In this document: positions 16,471-26,116 of the stretch, piece after piece | How the letters are laid out: each line of letters opens with the position of its first letter | Numbering within the stretch: the first letter of the stretch is position 1 | Source of the DNA: VAZQ01 sp963712565 | GTDB lineage: Bacteria; Pseudomonadota; Alphaproteobacteria; Rhizobiales; Xanthobacteraceae | DNA length: 64,000 bases | NCBI GenBank assembly: GCA_963712565.1 | Contig: CAVQIP010000040.1 | Span: 154,696-218,695 of the forward strand | Reading direction: 5' to 3' | Notes under the pieces: model-generated | Told to the model about the DNA's origin: nothing | Seen by the model: only the letters and a program-made list of their open reading frames with translations | The model's database searches: none | Program-made: the position numbers and the translations under genes

Positions 16471-18777
16471 CGACCAACAAATGGATCGGGCAATCGGTCG
16501 AGCGGCTGGAGGATCCGCCGCTGGTCAGGGGCCGCGGCCGCTTCGCCGGCGACATTTCCTTCCCGCACCAGCTCCATATGCGCGTCGTGCGCTCGAACCA
16601 CGCCCACGGCAAGATCGCTTCGATCGACATCTCGGCGGCGCGCGCCTTGCCCGGTGTGGTCGCGGTATGGACCGCGGCCGACATTACCGATGTGCCGCCG
16701 ATCGATTTCCGCGAGGGACGGATTCCGTCGCTCGAACCCTACCGGCAGCCGGTGCTGGCGACCGACGCGGTGCGCTATGTCGGCGAGCCGGTCGCCGCCG
16801 TCTTCGCCGAAGACCCCTACGTGGCGGAGGACGCCGCCGACCTCGTCACCATGGAGGTCGACGAACTGCCGATCCTGCTCGCCGCCGAGGCCGAGCCGGG
16901 CGAATTCTCGGCCGGCCGCAACACCGAGGTGGCGGTCATCCGCCAGGGCTACGGCGACGTCGATGCGCGTCTTTCGCGCGGCGCCGGTCATCGTCGAGCT
17001 CGAGCTGGCGATCGGCCGCCATTCCGGCGTGCCATTGGAAGCCCGTGGCGCCATCGGCCGCTATGACGCATCCCGCGACATCCTCGAACTGCACGGCGCC
17101 GCCAAGGTGCCGCACCGCAATCGCGATTTGCTCGCGCGCATGCTCAAGCTCGCGCCGTCGGCGATCCACGTGCACGAGTCGCATGTCGGCGGCGGCTTCG
17201 GCATCCGCGGCGAGCTCTATCCCGAGGACGTGCTGGTCTGCGTCGCCGCCATGCGGCTCGGCCGGCCGGTGAAATGGATCGAGGACCGGCGCGAGCATTT
17301 GATCGCCGCCAACCATTCGCGCCAGCAGCTCCACCGCGTGCGCGCCGCGGTCGACGGCGAGGGCCGCATTCTCGCGATCGACGATCGCTATTTCCACGAC
17401 CAGGGCGCCTATGTGCGCACCCATGCCGCGCGCGTCGTGCATATGACGGCGGGCATCCTGCCGGGCCCTTATCGGGTGCCGGCCTACCGCGCGATCGGGC
17501 ACTTTCGCCTCACCAACAAGACCCCGGCGGCCACCTACCGCGCGCCCGGCCGCTACGAGACGACCTTCGTGCGCGAGCGGCTGGTCGACGCCATCGCGAC
17601 CAGGCTCGGCATGGATGCCAACGACGTGCGACGGCGCAATGCCATCGCGGCGGACGAGATGCCCTATCATCGGCCGCTGGAGGCTTTGGGCGAGGAGATC
17701 GAGCACGATTCCGGCGACTATGTCGGGCTGCTCGACAAGCTCCTGGCCGCGCTGGACTGGGACAGGCTCAAGGCGGACCTGGCGCGCCGGCGCGCCGCCG
17801 GCGAGGCGGTCGGTGCCGGGTTTGCGATGTTCGTGGAGAAGAGCGGGTTGGGGCCGGCCGACGGGGTGAGGATCGAGGTCGATAGCTCGGGCACGGTGGA
17901 GCTCGTCACCGGCGGCGCTTCACTCGGCCAGGGCTTCGAGACCGTGATGGCGCAGGTCTGCGCCGAGGTTTTGGGCGTGGACTATCGGCGCGTGCGCGTG
18001 ACCCACGGCCAGACCGACCGCATCGCCTACGGCATCGGCGCGCACGCCTCGCGCGCGACCGTGATGACGGCATCCGCCACCCACAACGGCGCCGCAAAGC
18101 TGCGGGCGAAAGCGATCGAGGTGGCGGCCGAGCTGATGCAGGCGCCGGCCGACGCGCTCGACATCATCGACGGCAAGGTGGTGCGCAAGGATCGGCCCTC
18201 GGGGCCGTCGATGAGCCTCGGCGAGATCGCCGATCACCTGGCGCCCACCTCGAAGACGCTCGGTGGCCGCGAGCCCGGCTTGTCGGCCGAAGGCTGGTTC
18301 CGGGTCGAGCATCAGGTCTACCCCTACGGCATCCACTTCGCGGTGGTGAAGGTCGACCGCGACACCGGCGCAGTGCAGGTGGAGCGCTACTGCATCGCCT
18401 ACGATATCGGGCGCGCCATCAATCCGGCGCTGGTGAGGGGGCAGATCGTCGGCGGCTTCGTTCAGGGCCTGGGCGGCGCGCTGCTCGAGGAATTCACCTA
18501 CAACGAGCGCGGCGACCCGCTGGCGACCACGTTTGCGGACTACCTCATGCCGACGGTACGCGAGACCCCCAAGGTCGATGTCATCCTGCGCGAGGATTAC
18601 CAGAGCCCGCTCAATCCGCTCGGCATCAAGGGAGCAGGGGAGAGCGGTATCACCGGGGTCGGCGCCGCCATCGCCTCGGCCATCGACGAGGCCATCGGGG
18701 TGCCGGGGGCGGTGACCCGGCTGCCGGTGACGCCCCAGCGGCTGAAGGCGATTTTGAACGGCCAGCGCTCCAGCTAG
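16467..18777 (+). pseudogene. xanthine dehydrogenase family molybdopterin-binding large subunit (CoxL-like), frameshifted near 16965
   Basis: About 769 residues once one extra base around 16964-16968 is ignored. The first frame starts MTTNKWIGQSVERLEDPP and runs to YGDVDA. The second continues as FRAAPVIVELE and carries GGGFGIRGELYPED (Mo-cofactor loop), TYRAPGRYET, GGASLGQGFET and near the C-terminus NPLGIKGAGESG with the catalytic Glu. The CO-dehydrogenase active-site loop with Cys (VAYRCSFR type) is absent, so this is a form-II/aldehyde- or heterocycle-oxidising relative, not a CO dehydrogenase. With the two preceding genes it completes one CoxMSL enzyme, which hydroxylates a substrate using water. 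Confidence 0.87.
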
Positions 18778-18894
18778 CCCGCCTGGCGCGCGGCGGAGGG
18801 CGGGACGGTTTCGCCGCGCGGCACGAACGCCGGATTTTCGCTCCGCTTCAAGGGGGCTACGGGCTAAACTGCGTGCGCCAGCCAGGAGTGCCCC

Positions 18895-20388
18895 ATGACC
18901 ATTGCCGACATCCAGAACGCCAAGCGCGCATCGAAGAAGGCACCGAAAGGCGCAACCACGGCATCCCGGCAGGACCTGCGGACCTGGATTGAGGCGCTGC
19001 GCGCGGCGGGCGAGCTGCAGGAGATCAGCGGCGCCGAGCGCGAGGCGGAAATCGGCGGCATCGTCGACATCTATATGCGCAAGATGGGCAACCGCGCGGT
19101 CCTGTTCGACGACATTCCGGGATATCCCCGCGGGCACCGCATCCTCGCGAACATTCTCACCTCGGTGCGGCGCATCAATCTCACCCTTGGCGTGCCGATC
19201 GACGGCTCCGCGATCGAGCTCGTCTCCTATTGGCGCAAATACATGAAGGAGGCGCGCAGCATCGCGCCGGTCACGGTCAAATCCGGACCGCTGATGGAGA
19301 ACGTCAGCCGCGGCACGGACGTGAACATCCAGAGCATCCCGACGCCGCGCTGGCACGAGCACGATGGCGGCTACTACATCGGCACCGGCTGCATGGTGAT
19401 CATGAAGGATGCCGATACCGGCTGGATCAATTACGGTGCCTATCGCGTGCAATCCCATGGCCCGAACGTGGCGACGGTCATGTGCTCCAAGGGCAAGCAC
19501 GGCGACTTGATCAAGCGCCGCTATCACGAACGCGGCGAGCCGTGCCCGGTGGCGGTCGTGGTGGGCATGCACCCCGCGCTGTTCATGGTGGGGGGCCTGG
19601 AGATTCCATACGGCAAGAACGAGTACGACGTCGCCGGCGGCCTGATCGGCGAGCCGGTCGAGGTGATCGAGGGGCCGACGACCGGCCTGCCGATACCGGC
19701 GCAGGCGGAGATCGCGTTCGAAGGTTTCATCCACCCCAACGATTTGATCGAGGAGGGGCCGCTCGGCGAATGGACCGGCTACTACGCCGGCGGCAAGAAA
19801 AAGGAGCCGGCGATCCGCATCGAGACCTTGATGCATCGCCACGATCCGATCCTGCTCGGCGCCATCCCGGGCGTGCCGCCGGACGATGACTCGTTCTACC
19901 GCGGCACCTACCGCTCCGGCGCGGTGTGGAACCAGCTCGAAGCCGCCGGCGTGCCCGAGGTGAAGGGTGTGTGGGCGCATGCGGCCGGCGGCAGCCGGCT
20001 CTGGCTCACGGTCGCGATCAAGCAGCAATATGGCGGCCACGCCAAGCAGGCCGGGCTGATCGCTTCGCAATGTCATGCCGGCGCCTATGCCAACCGCGTC
20101 GTGGTCGTGGTCGATGACGATATCGATCCCGCCGACATGGACCAGGTGGTGTGGGCGATCTGCACGCGGTTCGAGCCGCGCGAGGGAATCGAAATCCTGC
20201 GCGGTTGCTGGAGCACCGTGCTCGACCCCATGGCCTACGGCAGCGATGATCCCCGCAATGCGCGCGTCGTCATCGATGCCTGCAAGCCGTGGTCACGGCG
20301 CGCCACTTTCCCGATCGTGGCGCGCGCGAGCAAGGAGCTCGACGCCCGCATCCGCGCCAAATGGGCGCAGGTGTTGCCGCGCGGTTGA
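18895..20388 (+). CDS. UbiD family decarboxylase (prenylated-FMN dependent), copy 1
   Basis: A protein of 497 residues, the normal UbiD length. Two regions mark the prenyl-FMN site: NYGAYRVQSHG with the catalytic Arg, and EEGPLGEWTGYY with the two Glu spaced five apart, as in known UbiD/Fdc enzymes. Such enzymes reversibly decarboxylate aromatic, heteroaromatic or acrylic acids. It starts 117 bp after the CoxL gene on the same strand, so hydroxylation and decarboxylation of one substrate is plausible. No ubiX-type prenyltransferase is in the window; the cofactor must come from elsewhere. Confidence 0.92.
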   Translation: MTIADIQNAKRASKKAPKGATTASRQDLRTWIEALRAAGELQEISGAEREAEIGGIVDIYMRKMGNRAVLFDDIPGYPRGHRILANILTSVRRINLTLGVPIDGSAIELVSYWRKYMKEARSIAPVTVKSGPLMENVSRGTDVNIQSIPTPRWHEHDGGYYIGTGCMVIMKDADTGWINYGAYRVQSHGPNVATVMCSKGKHGDLIKRRYHERGEPCPVAVVVGMHPALFMVGGLEIPYGKNEYDVAGGLIGEPVEVIEGPTTGLPIPAQAEIAFEGFIHPNDLIEEGPLGEWTGYYAGGKKKEPAIRIETLMHRHDPILLGAIPGVPPDDDSFYRGTYRSGAVWNQLEAAGVPEVKGVWAHAAGGSRLWLTVAIKQQYGGHAKQAGLIASQCHAGAYANRVVVVVDDDIDPADMDQVVWAICTRFEPREGIEILRGCWSTVLDPMAYGSDDPRNARVVIDACKPWSRRATFPIVARASKELDARIRAKWAQVLPRG

Positions 20389-20443
20389 GGACGCGGAGCG
20401 CGCACGGCGCCGCGGTCGCGACGTGCCGCGCCTCGCACCGTAA

Positions 20444-21472
20444 CTACCGCGCCTCCCCGCTGACCGCGGCGCGCGCCTCGGCGACGATTTCCGGCGCAGT
20501 GCGGTAGAGTTCGTCCACCAGCTTGTCGATATCGGCGCCGCTCACCGGATTGACCTCGAGGCCGCGCTGCCTGGCCTCAGCCAGAAACTCCGGATCGATC
20601 ATGGTCTGGTCGAAGGCGCTGCGCAGCGCCTGCTTGCGGTCTGCCGGCAGGTCCGGCGGCGCCGCGAACGGCCGGGCCATGGACTGCCGACTCAATACCA
20701 GCTTGAGGATCTGCCGCTGCCGATCATCGCTGGCGAAGTCGAAGATCAGCGGCACGTCCGGCAGTTCCGGACTCCTCTTGAGCGCGAGCTGAGCGATGAT
20801 GTTGATGCGCTTGTTCGCGATCCAGTCGGGTTTGAGCAGCTTGAGGCTCGACCACGACCAGCCGCAGCGGCCGTCGACCTCGCCGCGCTCGATCGCCAGC
20901 GCCACTTCCGCGCTTCCGGGATAACCGGAAACGAGCTTGAGCTTGACCCCGAACGTGTTCCTCACCACCGCCGCGAAAATATCCGGATCGGAGCCGGAGC
21001 CCTCGCCGCCGACGGTGAAGGGAATCGTCAGCATGTCGTTCCAGGTCTTCACTCGCGATCCGTGCCAGGTCATGCAGACGCTGACCTCGTCGGTGCCGCT
21101 GCCCAGCCAGGTAAACCTGCGGGCATCGAACTGGGTGGCACTGGTGCCGATCAGCGGCTCCATCGCCAATCCGCGGGAGAAATGACCGATGGCCGTGCCG
21201 TCTTTCGGTGCGACGTTGTACAGGAAGTTGGCGGCCCGCAGGCTGCCGGCCCCGGGCATGTTCTGCGGGATGATCACCGGATTGCCCGGGATATGCTTGC
21301 CCAGGTGGCGCGCCACCACGCGGCCATAGGCGTCGTAGCCGCCGCCGGCGCTGTAGCCGATGATGAGCGAGACGCTGCGGCCGCGGTAGAAATCGGCAAT
21401 CGGATCGGCGCGCGCGCCGGCGGCGAGCGCCAAGACAGCCGCGATGAGGCTTGCGACAAAGCCGGCGCGCAT
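20444..21472 (-). CDS. Bug/TctC-type tripartite tricarboxylate transporter substrate-binding protein
   Basis: A protein of 342 residues from ATG 21472. A Sec signal peptide covers about residues 1-23 (GFVASLIAAVLALAAGARA). The mature part holds family motifs SLIIGYSAGGGYDAYGR and GNPVIIPQNMPGAGSLRAANFLY. The receptor closely resembles the one at 25013, including the unusual GYDAYGR variant in place of the common GGxxD pattern, so the two are paralogues. It converges on the UbiD gene at 18895. It likely captures an organic acid in the periplasm. No TctA/TctB lies nearby. Confidence 0.87.
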   Translation of the reverse strand: MRAGFVASLIAAVLALAAGARADPIADFYRGRSVSLIIGYSAGGGYDAYGRVVARHLGKHIPGNPVIIPQNMPGAGSLRAANFLYNVAPKDGTAIGHFSRGLAMEPLIGTSATQFDARRFTWLGSGTDEVSVCMTWHGSRVKTWNDMLTIPFTVGGEGSGSDPDIFAAVVRNTFGVKLKLVSGYPGSAEVALAIERGEVDGRCGWSWSSLKLLKPDWIANKRINIIAQLALKRSPELPDVPLIFDFASDDRQRQILKLVLSRQSMARPFAAPPDLPADRKQALRSAFDQTMIDPEFLAEARQRGLEVNPVSGADIDKLVDELYRTAPEIVAEARAAVSGEAR

Positions 21473-21768
21473 GGCGTCTCCCCCCGGCGGAATGCCAGGT
21501 CGCGTGCGCATGAGCACGCCATCAAAGGCGATCCGATGCAAGCTCGATGACCCCCGTTGGCGCGCGTTTGTCGTATCGCGTGGCGCGCGCCGACTCGATT
21601 GCGGCCGGCATCCGCGATGACCAGGATTTCCCAAAGCAGTTCCCGCCCATAGGCATTTGATCCTGTTGAGGGCGCGCGATTTCGCCCGCCCAACTTGCGT
21701 TTCGATTGCGGCAGGAGGCGAAATCTGTATAGACTGAGCGGGTTTTTCGTTAGGTATGCGGGGATGTC
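21473..21768. other. intergenic region, divergent between Bug receptor and coiled-coil gene
   Basis: Nearly 300 bp with no supported gene. Both neighbours point away from it, so it should contain two promoters. Only weakly AT-rich patches are visible close to 21721-21760; no palindrome stood out. Confidence 0.3.
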
Positions 21769-23301
21769 ATGCGTACGATCTCCGATTTTCTTGGCCGTAA
21801 AAGCGTTGCATCCGCCTCCGGCTCGTTTGCGGTAGCCGCGTCCGGCAAGCCCGGAACCCACGACAACGACCACGGCGAGCCGACCTTTTCCGAGATCGGC
21901 GCCCGCGTCGGCGAAGACAACGAGACGCTGCGCAATCTGCTGATCGATACCGACCGTCGGATTACCGCCCTCGACGACCTCAAGGACGCCTTTCGCAACC
22001 TCGTCGAGCCCATCAGCACGGCGCTGCAGTCGCTGGAGCAGGAAAAAACCGACAATGTCGGCTTGCGCAACACGCTCGCGGACCTGCGCGCGAGCCACGA
22101 GACGTTGCGCAACGAATTCCACGCGCTCGAAAAACGGGCGGTGCAATCGGAGAGCGATAACGCGGCGTTTCGCCGCGAATTGGCATTGGCACAGCAGACT
22201 GCGCGCGGGCTCGAGAGCGACAAGGCCGAGCTCACCGGCGAGATCGTGGCCGCGCGCGCCGAAATCGCCAATCTCGAGAGTCAGCTGGTGCAGGAAACCG
22301 CCAATGGCCGGGCGCTCGGCGAGGCGAACCAGATTCTCGTCGACCACGCCAATAGCGCCGACAAACGAATCGTCGAACTGCAAGGCGACGGCGCGCTCGC
22401 CCACGAAAAGCTCGCGCTGCTGGAGAACGACAAGCGGTCGTTGCAAACGGCGCTCGACCAAACGCTGGGCGAGACGTCTCGCTTGTCTCGCCGTCTCACC
22501 GAGAGCGAGAACGGCTTGACTGCCGCGCGCGCGCGGCTCGAACAGATGGAAATCAGCCTGGCCGCCGCCGAGAACGAGCGTGCCACGCTCGCCGCCGCCC
22601 GCGACGAGGCCAATGAGCGGCATCAGTCCGAGAGCTACGCGTTGAACCTGCGGCTGGAGGCGATGCGCTCGCGTGCCGCCACCGCGGAGAAGCTGCTCTC
22701 CGAGGTGCGACAGACGCTGGTGGCGCGCACCGAGGAGATCAGGGTCTCGGAGCGCAAGTTGGTGGAAACGACCATCGCGCGCAACGCTACCGATAAAGTG
22801 GTCGAGCGACTTTCGGCCACCCGGGATGCGATGGATGGCAAGACCAAGGAGCTCGAACAAGCGCGCGCGACGCTGATGGAACGTGCCAACGGTCTGGCCG
22901 AAAACCTGAAGGCGCGCGAGACCTCGCTCGCCCACGCCGAGCAGAAGATCAAGTCGCTGTCCGACCGCGTCGAGCAACTCGAGCTCGATGCCGGAGCGTA
23001 CCGAGCCAAGACCGAACGCCGCATCGAGGAGCTCAATGAAGTCCTGCAGCGCGAGCGTGTCGAACTCGCCGTCGCGCAAGGCGCACTGGAGACCACCCGC
23101 AGGGATTACGCCCGGCTGCAGCGCGAGCTGTCGAGCCAGCGGTCGGCGCAGCAGAGCGCCGCCAATCTCGAGGAGGTGCCCGAGACCGCCAAGCCGAAAG
23201 AGCCGCCAAAATCGAAAAACGGCAGAGGCGCCGGTCGCGGCGCCAAGGCGGTGGAGGCGAAACCGGAAGGCGGCGCCGGCGAGCCCGCGTCCACCCGCTA
23301 A
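21769..23301 (+). CDS. long coiled-coil protein, possibly crescentin-like cytoskeletal factor
   Basis: A protein of 510 residues. After a short N-terminal segment (MRTISDFLGRKSVASASGSF) almost all of residues 45-470 is continuous heptad-like, Glu/Lys/Arg/Leu-rich sequence without prolines. It ends in a basic Pro/Lys/Arg tail (PKEPPKSKNGRGAGRGAKA). There is no signal peptide and no ATPase motif, so it is not an SMC protein. Length, the N-terminal lead and the uninterrupted rod recall intermediate-filament-like proteins such as crescentin of Caulobacter. It stands alone between catabolic genes. Function is a structural guess; only the coiled coil is directly visible. Confidence 0.8.
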   Translation: MRTISDFLGRKSVASASGSFAVAASGKPGTHDNDHGEPTFSEIGARVGEDNETLRNLLIDTDRRITALDDLKDAFRNLVEPISTALQSLEQEKTDNVGLRNTLADLRASHETLRNEFHALEKRAVQSESDNAAFRRELALAQQTARGLESDKAELTGEIVAARAEIANLESQLVQETANGRALGEANQILVDHANSADKRIVELQGDGALAHEKLALLENDKRSLQTALDQTLGETSRLSRRLTESENGLTAARARLEQMEISLAAAENERATLAAARDEANERHQSESYALNLRLEAMRSRAATAEKLLSEVRQTLVARTEEIRVSERKLVETTIARNATDKVVERLSATRDAMDGKTKELEQARATLMERANGLAENLKARETSLAHAEQKIKSLSDRVEQLELDAGAYRAKTERRIEELNEVLQRERVELAVAQGALETTRRDYARLQRELSSQRSAQQSAANLEEVPETAKPKEPPKSKNGRGAGRGAKAVEAKPEGGAGEPASTR

Positions 23302-23499
23302 CCGCGTTCACGTCCATATCCATCACGAGCGCAGGCGGCGGCCGGTCGCCCGCGGTGGCGCATACCGTGCGCGCAAGGCCGTGTCGCCGCCATCGCCCGC
23401 CTTGCCGGAGCGCGGGTTCAATCTGCGATTGATGCCGGCCGACGCTTGGAGCGGCAGCACTTTGCCCCCCGACTGCGGCGGCTGTATAGATAGCGAGCA

Positions 23500-24996
23500 G
23501 TGCGAAGAATGGAGCAGAGCATGGCTCGCGCCGGCGGCGAAACGGCCTCGAAGCCGCAAATGCAATACCGCGGGCTGCGCGGCTGGCTCGAGCAAGTCGA
23601 CAAGATGGGGGAATTGCGCAAGGTCGACGGCGCCCATTGGGACGTCGAGATGGGCGCCATCACCCACATGCTCACGGAAACGAGCCGCGGCACGGCGCCG
23701 GCGATCCTGTTCGACAATGTACCCGGCTACGCACCGGGCTTCCGCACGCTCTACGGGCAGCTCTCGTCCGTGCGCCGCATCGCTTTGACCCTCGGTCTGC
23801 CGCTCGAATACGAGCGCAAGGTCGATGTGGTTCAGAACTATCACGCCCGGATGCAGAATTTGAAGCCGCTGCCGCCGCGCTTCGTGAACGACGGACCGGT
23901 TTTCGAGAACGTGGTCGAGGGCAATGACGTCGACGTGTTGAAATTTCCGGTGCCGCGTCACCATGAGCTCGACAAGGCGCGCTTCATCGGTACCGCCGAT
24001 TGCGTGATGACGCAGGACCCCGATTCGGGCTGGTTCAATCTCGGCGCCTATCGCAGCCAGGTCTATGACGGCAAGACCGTCGGCTGCCAGATCACCGAGG
24101 GCAAGCACGGCCGCATCCATCGCGACAAGTATTTCGAACGCGGACAGCCGATGAAGGTGGTGATCCTGTGCGGACAGGATCCGCTGCTGTTCATGCTCTC
24201 CTCGAGCCCGCTGCCCGAGATCGGCGAGATGGATATCGCCGGCGGCTTGCGCGGCGAGCCGATCGACGTGGTGCGCGGGCCCTATACCGGCTTTCCGATT
24301 CCGGCCGACTGCGAGATCGCGATCGAAGGCGAGACCGTACCCGGGGAGGTCAAGCCGGAAGGCCCGTTCGGCGAATGGATGGGATACTATTCCGACGACA
24401 CGCAGGAGCGGCCCTACGTCAATGTGAAGACCATCCTCTACCGCAACGACCCGATCCTCACCTGCGCGCCGCAGCACAAGCCCGTCGACGAGACCGGCCT
24501 GCTCAAGGGCATCGCCGGAGCGGCGCAGATCTGGCGCGCGCTCGAGGCTTGCGGCGTCCCCGAAGTGCTGGGCGTGTGGAACCACGAGGCCGGCCCCGCG
24601 ACCCGCTTCACCACCATCCAGATCCGCCAGCGCTATCCCGGCCACGCGCGCCAGGCGCTGCACATCGCCGCCTCCTGCCAGGGCGGCGCCTATGCCGGCA
24701 AGTGGACGGTGGTGGTCGACGAGGATATCGATGCCGGCGACCTCGACCAGGTGCTATGGGCGATGTGCACGCGGTTCGACCCGCTCACCGACATCGACAC
24801 CATCCAGAAGGCCTGGGCCTCCAAGCGCGATCCGCTGTTCCTGCCCGGCAACTTCAACAACCGCGTCCTGATCGACGCCTGCATTCCCTACGACAAGAAG
24901 CTGAAGGGAACCTTCCCGATCACGGTCGATGTCAGCGCCGATCTGCGCAAGCGCCTGCGAGCGAAATTCCCGCAGCTGTTTCCCAGGCAGGCTTAG
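23500..24996 (+). CDS. UbiD family decarboxylase (prenylated-FMN dependent), copy 2
   Basis: A protein of 498 residues from 23500; starts at 23509 or 23521 are also possible. Active-site regions are NLGAYRSQVYDG (catalytic Arg) and KPEGPFGEWMGYY (paired Glu). The rest aligns by eye with copy 1 at 18895 throughout, including VVVDEDIDAGDLDQVLWAMCTRF near the C-terminus, so they are paralogues. A Bug-type receptor begins 16 bp after its stop, making a likely two-gene capture and decarboxylation unit, followed by a CoxL gene. Confidence 0.92.
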   Translation: MRRMEQSMARAGGETASKPQMQYRGLRGWLEQVDKMGELRKVDGAHWDVEMGAITHMLTETSRGTAPAILFDNVPGYAPGFRTLYGQLSSVRRIALTLGLPLEYERKVDVVQNYHARMQNLKPLPPRFVNDGPVFENVVEGNDVDVLKFPVPRHHELDKARFIGTADCVMTQDPDSGWFNLGAYRSQVYDGKTVGCQITEGKHGRIHRDKYFERGQPMKVVILCGQDPLLFMLSSSPLPEIGEMDIAGGLRGEPIDVVRGPYTGFPIPADCEIAIEGETVPGEVKPEGPFGEWMGYYSDDTQERPYVNVKTILYRNDPILTCAPQHKPVDETGLLKGIAGAAQIWRALEACGVPEVLGVWNHEAGPATRFTTIQIRQRYPGHARQALHIAASCQGGAYAGKWTVVVDEDIDAGDLDQVLWAMCTRFDPLTDIDTIQKAWASKRDPLFLPGNFNNRVLIDACIPYDKKLKGTFPITVDVSADLRKRLRAKFPQLFPRQA

Positions 24997-25012
24997 GGAC
25001 TCGAGAAAGCTC

Positions 25013-26052
25013 ATGTACCCGATTCAATGCCTCGCGACGCGCAGCGCCTGCGCCGTCGCCGCCGCGCTGGTCGCCGCGCTCATGACGCAGCCGGCCCGCT
25101 CCGACGGAGTGGAAGATTTCTACAAGGGCAAGACCGTGTCTCTGCTCATCGGCTACAGCGTGGGCGGCGGCTACGATGCCTATGGACGGCTGGTGGCGAG
25201 ACATCTCGGCAAGCACATTCCCGGCAATCCCGGCGTGGTGGCGCAGAACATGACCGGCGCCGGCAGCCTCAAGGCGGCGAATTATCTTTACTCGGTCGCT
25301 CCGAAAGACGGCTCGGTCATCGGCACGTTCTCGCGCAGTCAAGGCATCGCCCCGTTGCTTAACAAGGCCGAGTTCGACAGCACCAAATTTACCTGGCTGG
25401 GCAGCGTCACCGACGAGGTGAGCCTCTGCGTCACCCGCCACGACGCGCCTGGTGAAGACCTTCAGCGAGCTCCTGGTCACGCCCGCGACCTTCGGCGGCG
25501 AGGGCGCGGGCTCCGACCCCAACATCTTCGCGCTGCTCTACCGCAACGTGTTCGGCGCCAAGATCAAGATCGTGACCGGCTATCCCGGCACCAACGAGAT
25601 TCAACTCGCGACCGAGCGCGGCGAGGTCGACGGGCTGTGCGGGCTGTCCTGGAGCACGCTCAAAGGCCGCTACCCGCATTGGCTCAAGGACAAGAAGGCC
25701 AACATCCTGATTCAAGCCGGAATCAAGAAACAGCCGGAATTGCCCGACGTCCCATCGGCGACCGAGCTCGCTAAGGAGCCCGACCAGGCTCAAATCCTCA
25801 AATTGATCCTGATCGGGCAGGCCATGGCGCGGCCGTTCGCGGCCCCGCCCGGCATTCCCGCCGAGCGCAAGGCGGCGCTGATCGCGGCGTTCGAGCGCAC
25901 CACTGAGGGATCCGGAGTTTCTCGCCGAGGCGCAACGGCTCGACTTCGAGGTCAATCCGGTGAGCGCGGCCAAGCTCGACGCCTTGCTGGCTGAGGCCTA
26001 TGCCACGCCCAAGGACGTCATCGCCAAAGCCGCCAAGGCCATGTCGGATTAA
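25013..26052 (+). pseudogene. Bug/TctC-type substrate-binding protein, two frameshifts near 25445 and 25908
   Basis: Starts at ATG 25013 with a signal peptide (about residues 1-27, ending TQPARS). Frame one runs through LLIGYSVGGGYDAYGR and TWLGSVTDEVSLCVTRHDA. The second frame resumes at VKTFSELLVTPATFGGEG. The third resumes at DPEFLAEAQRLDFEVNP and ends AKAAKAMSD at 26052. Each shift is explained by one inserted base. The restored protein of about 345 residues is a close paralogue of the receptor at 20444. It lies 16 bp after UbiD copy 2 and 64 bp before a CoxL gene, presumably in one operon. Confidence 0.85.
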
Positions 26053-26116
26053 CGACGACATTCACGCAGCAAGCGCACAAAGGCCCGCGCTGCGAACCGC
26101 GGGCGCGGTCGAGGAC

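Noticed and set aside
16467..18777. CO dehydrogenase (coxL) identity
   Set aside because: The Cys-bearing active-site loop of true CO dehydrogenase is absent from all three CoxL genes.
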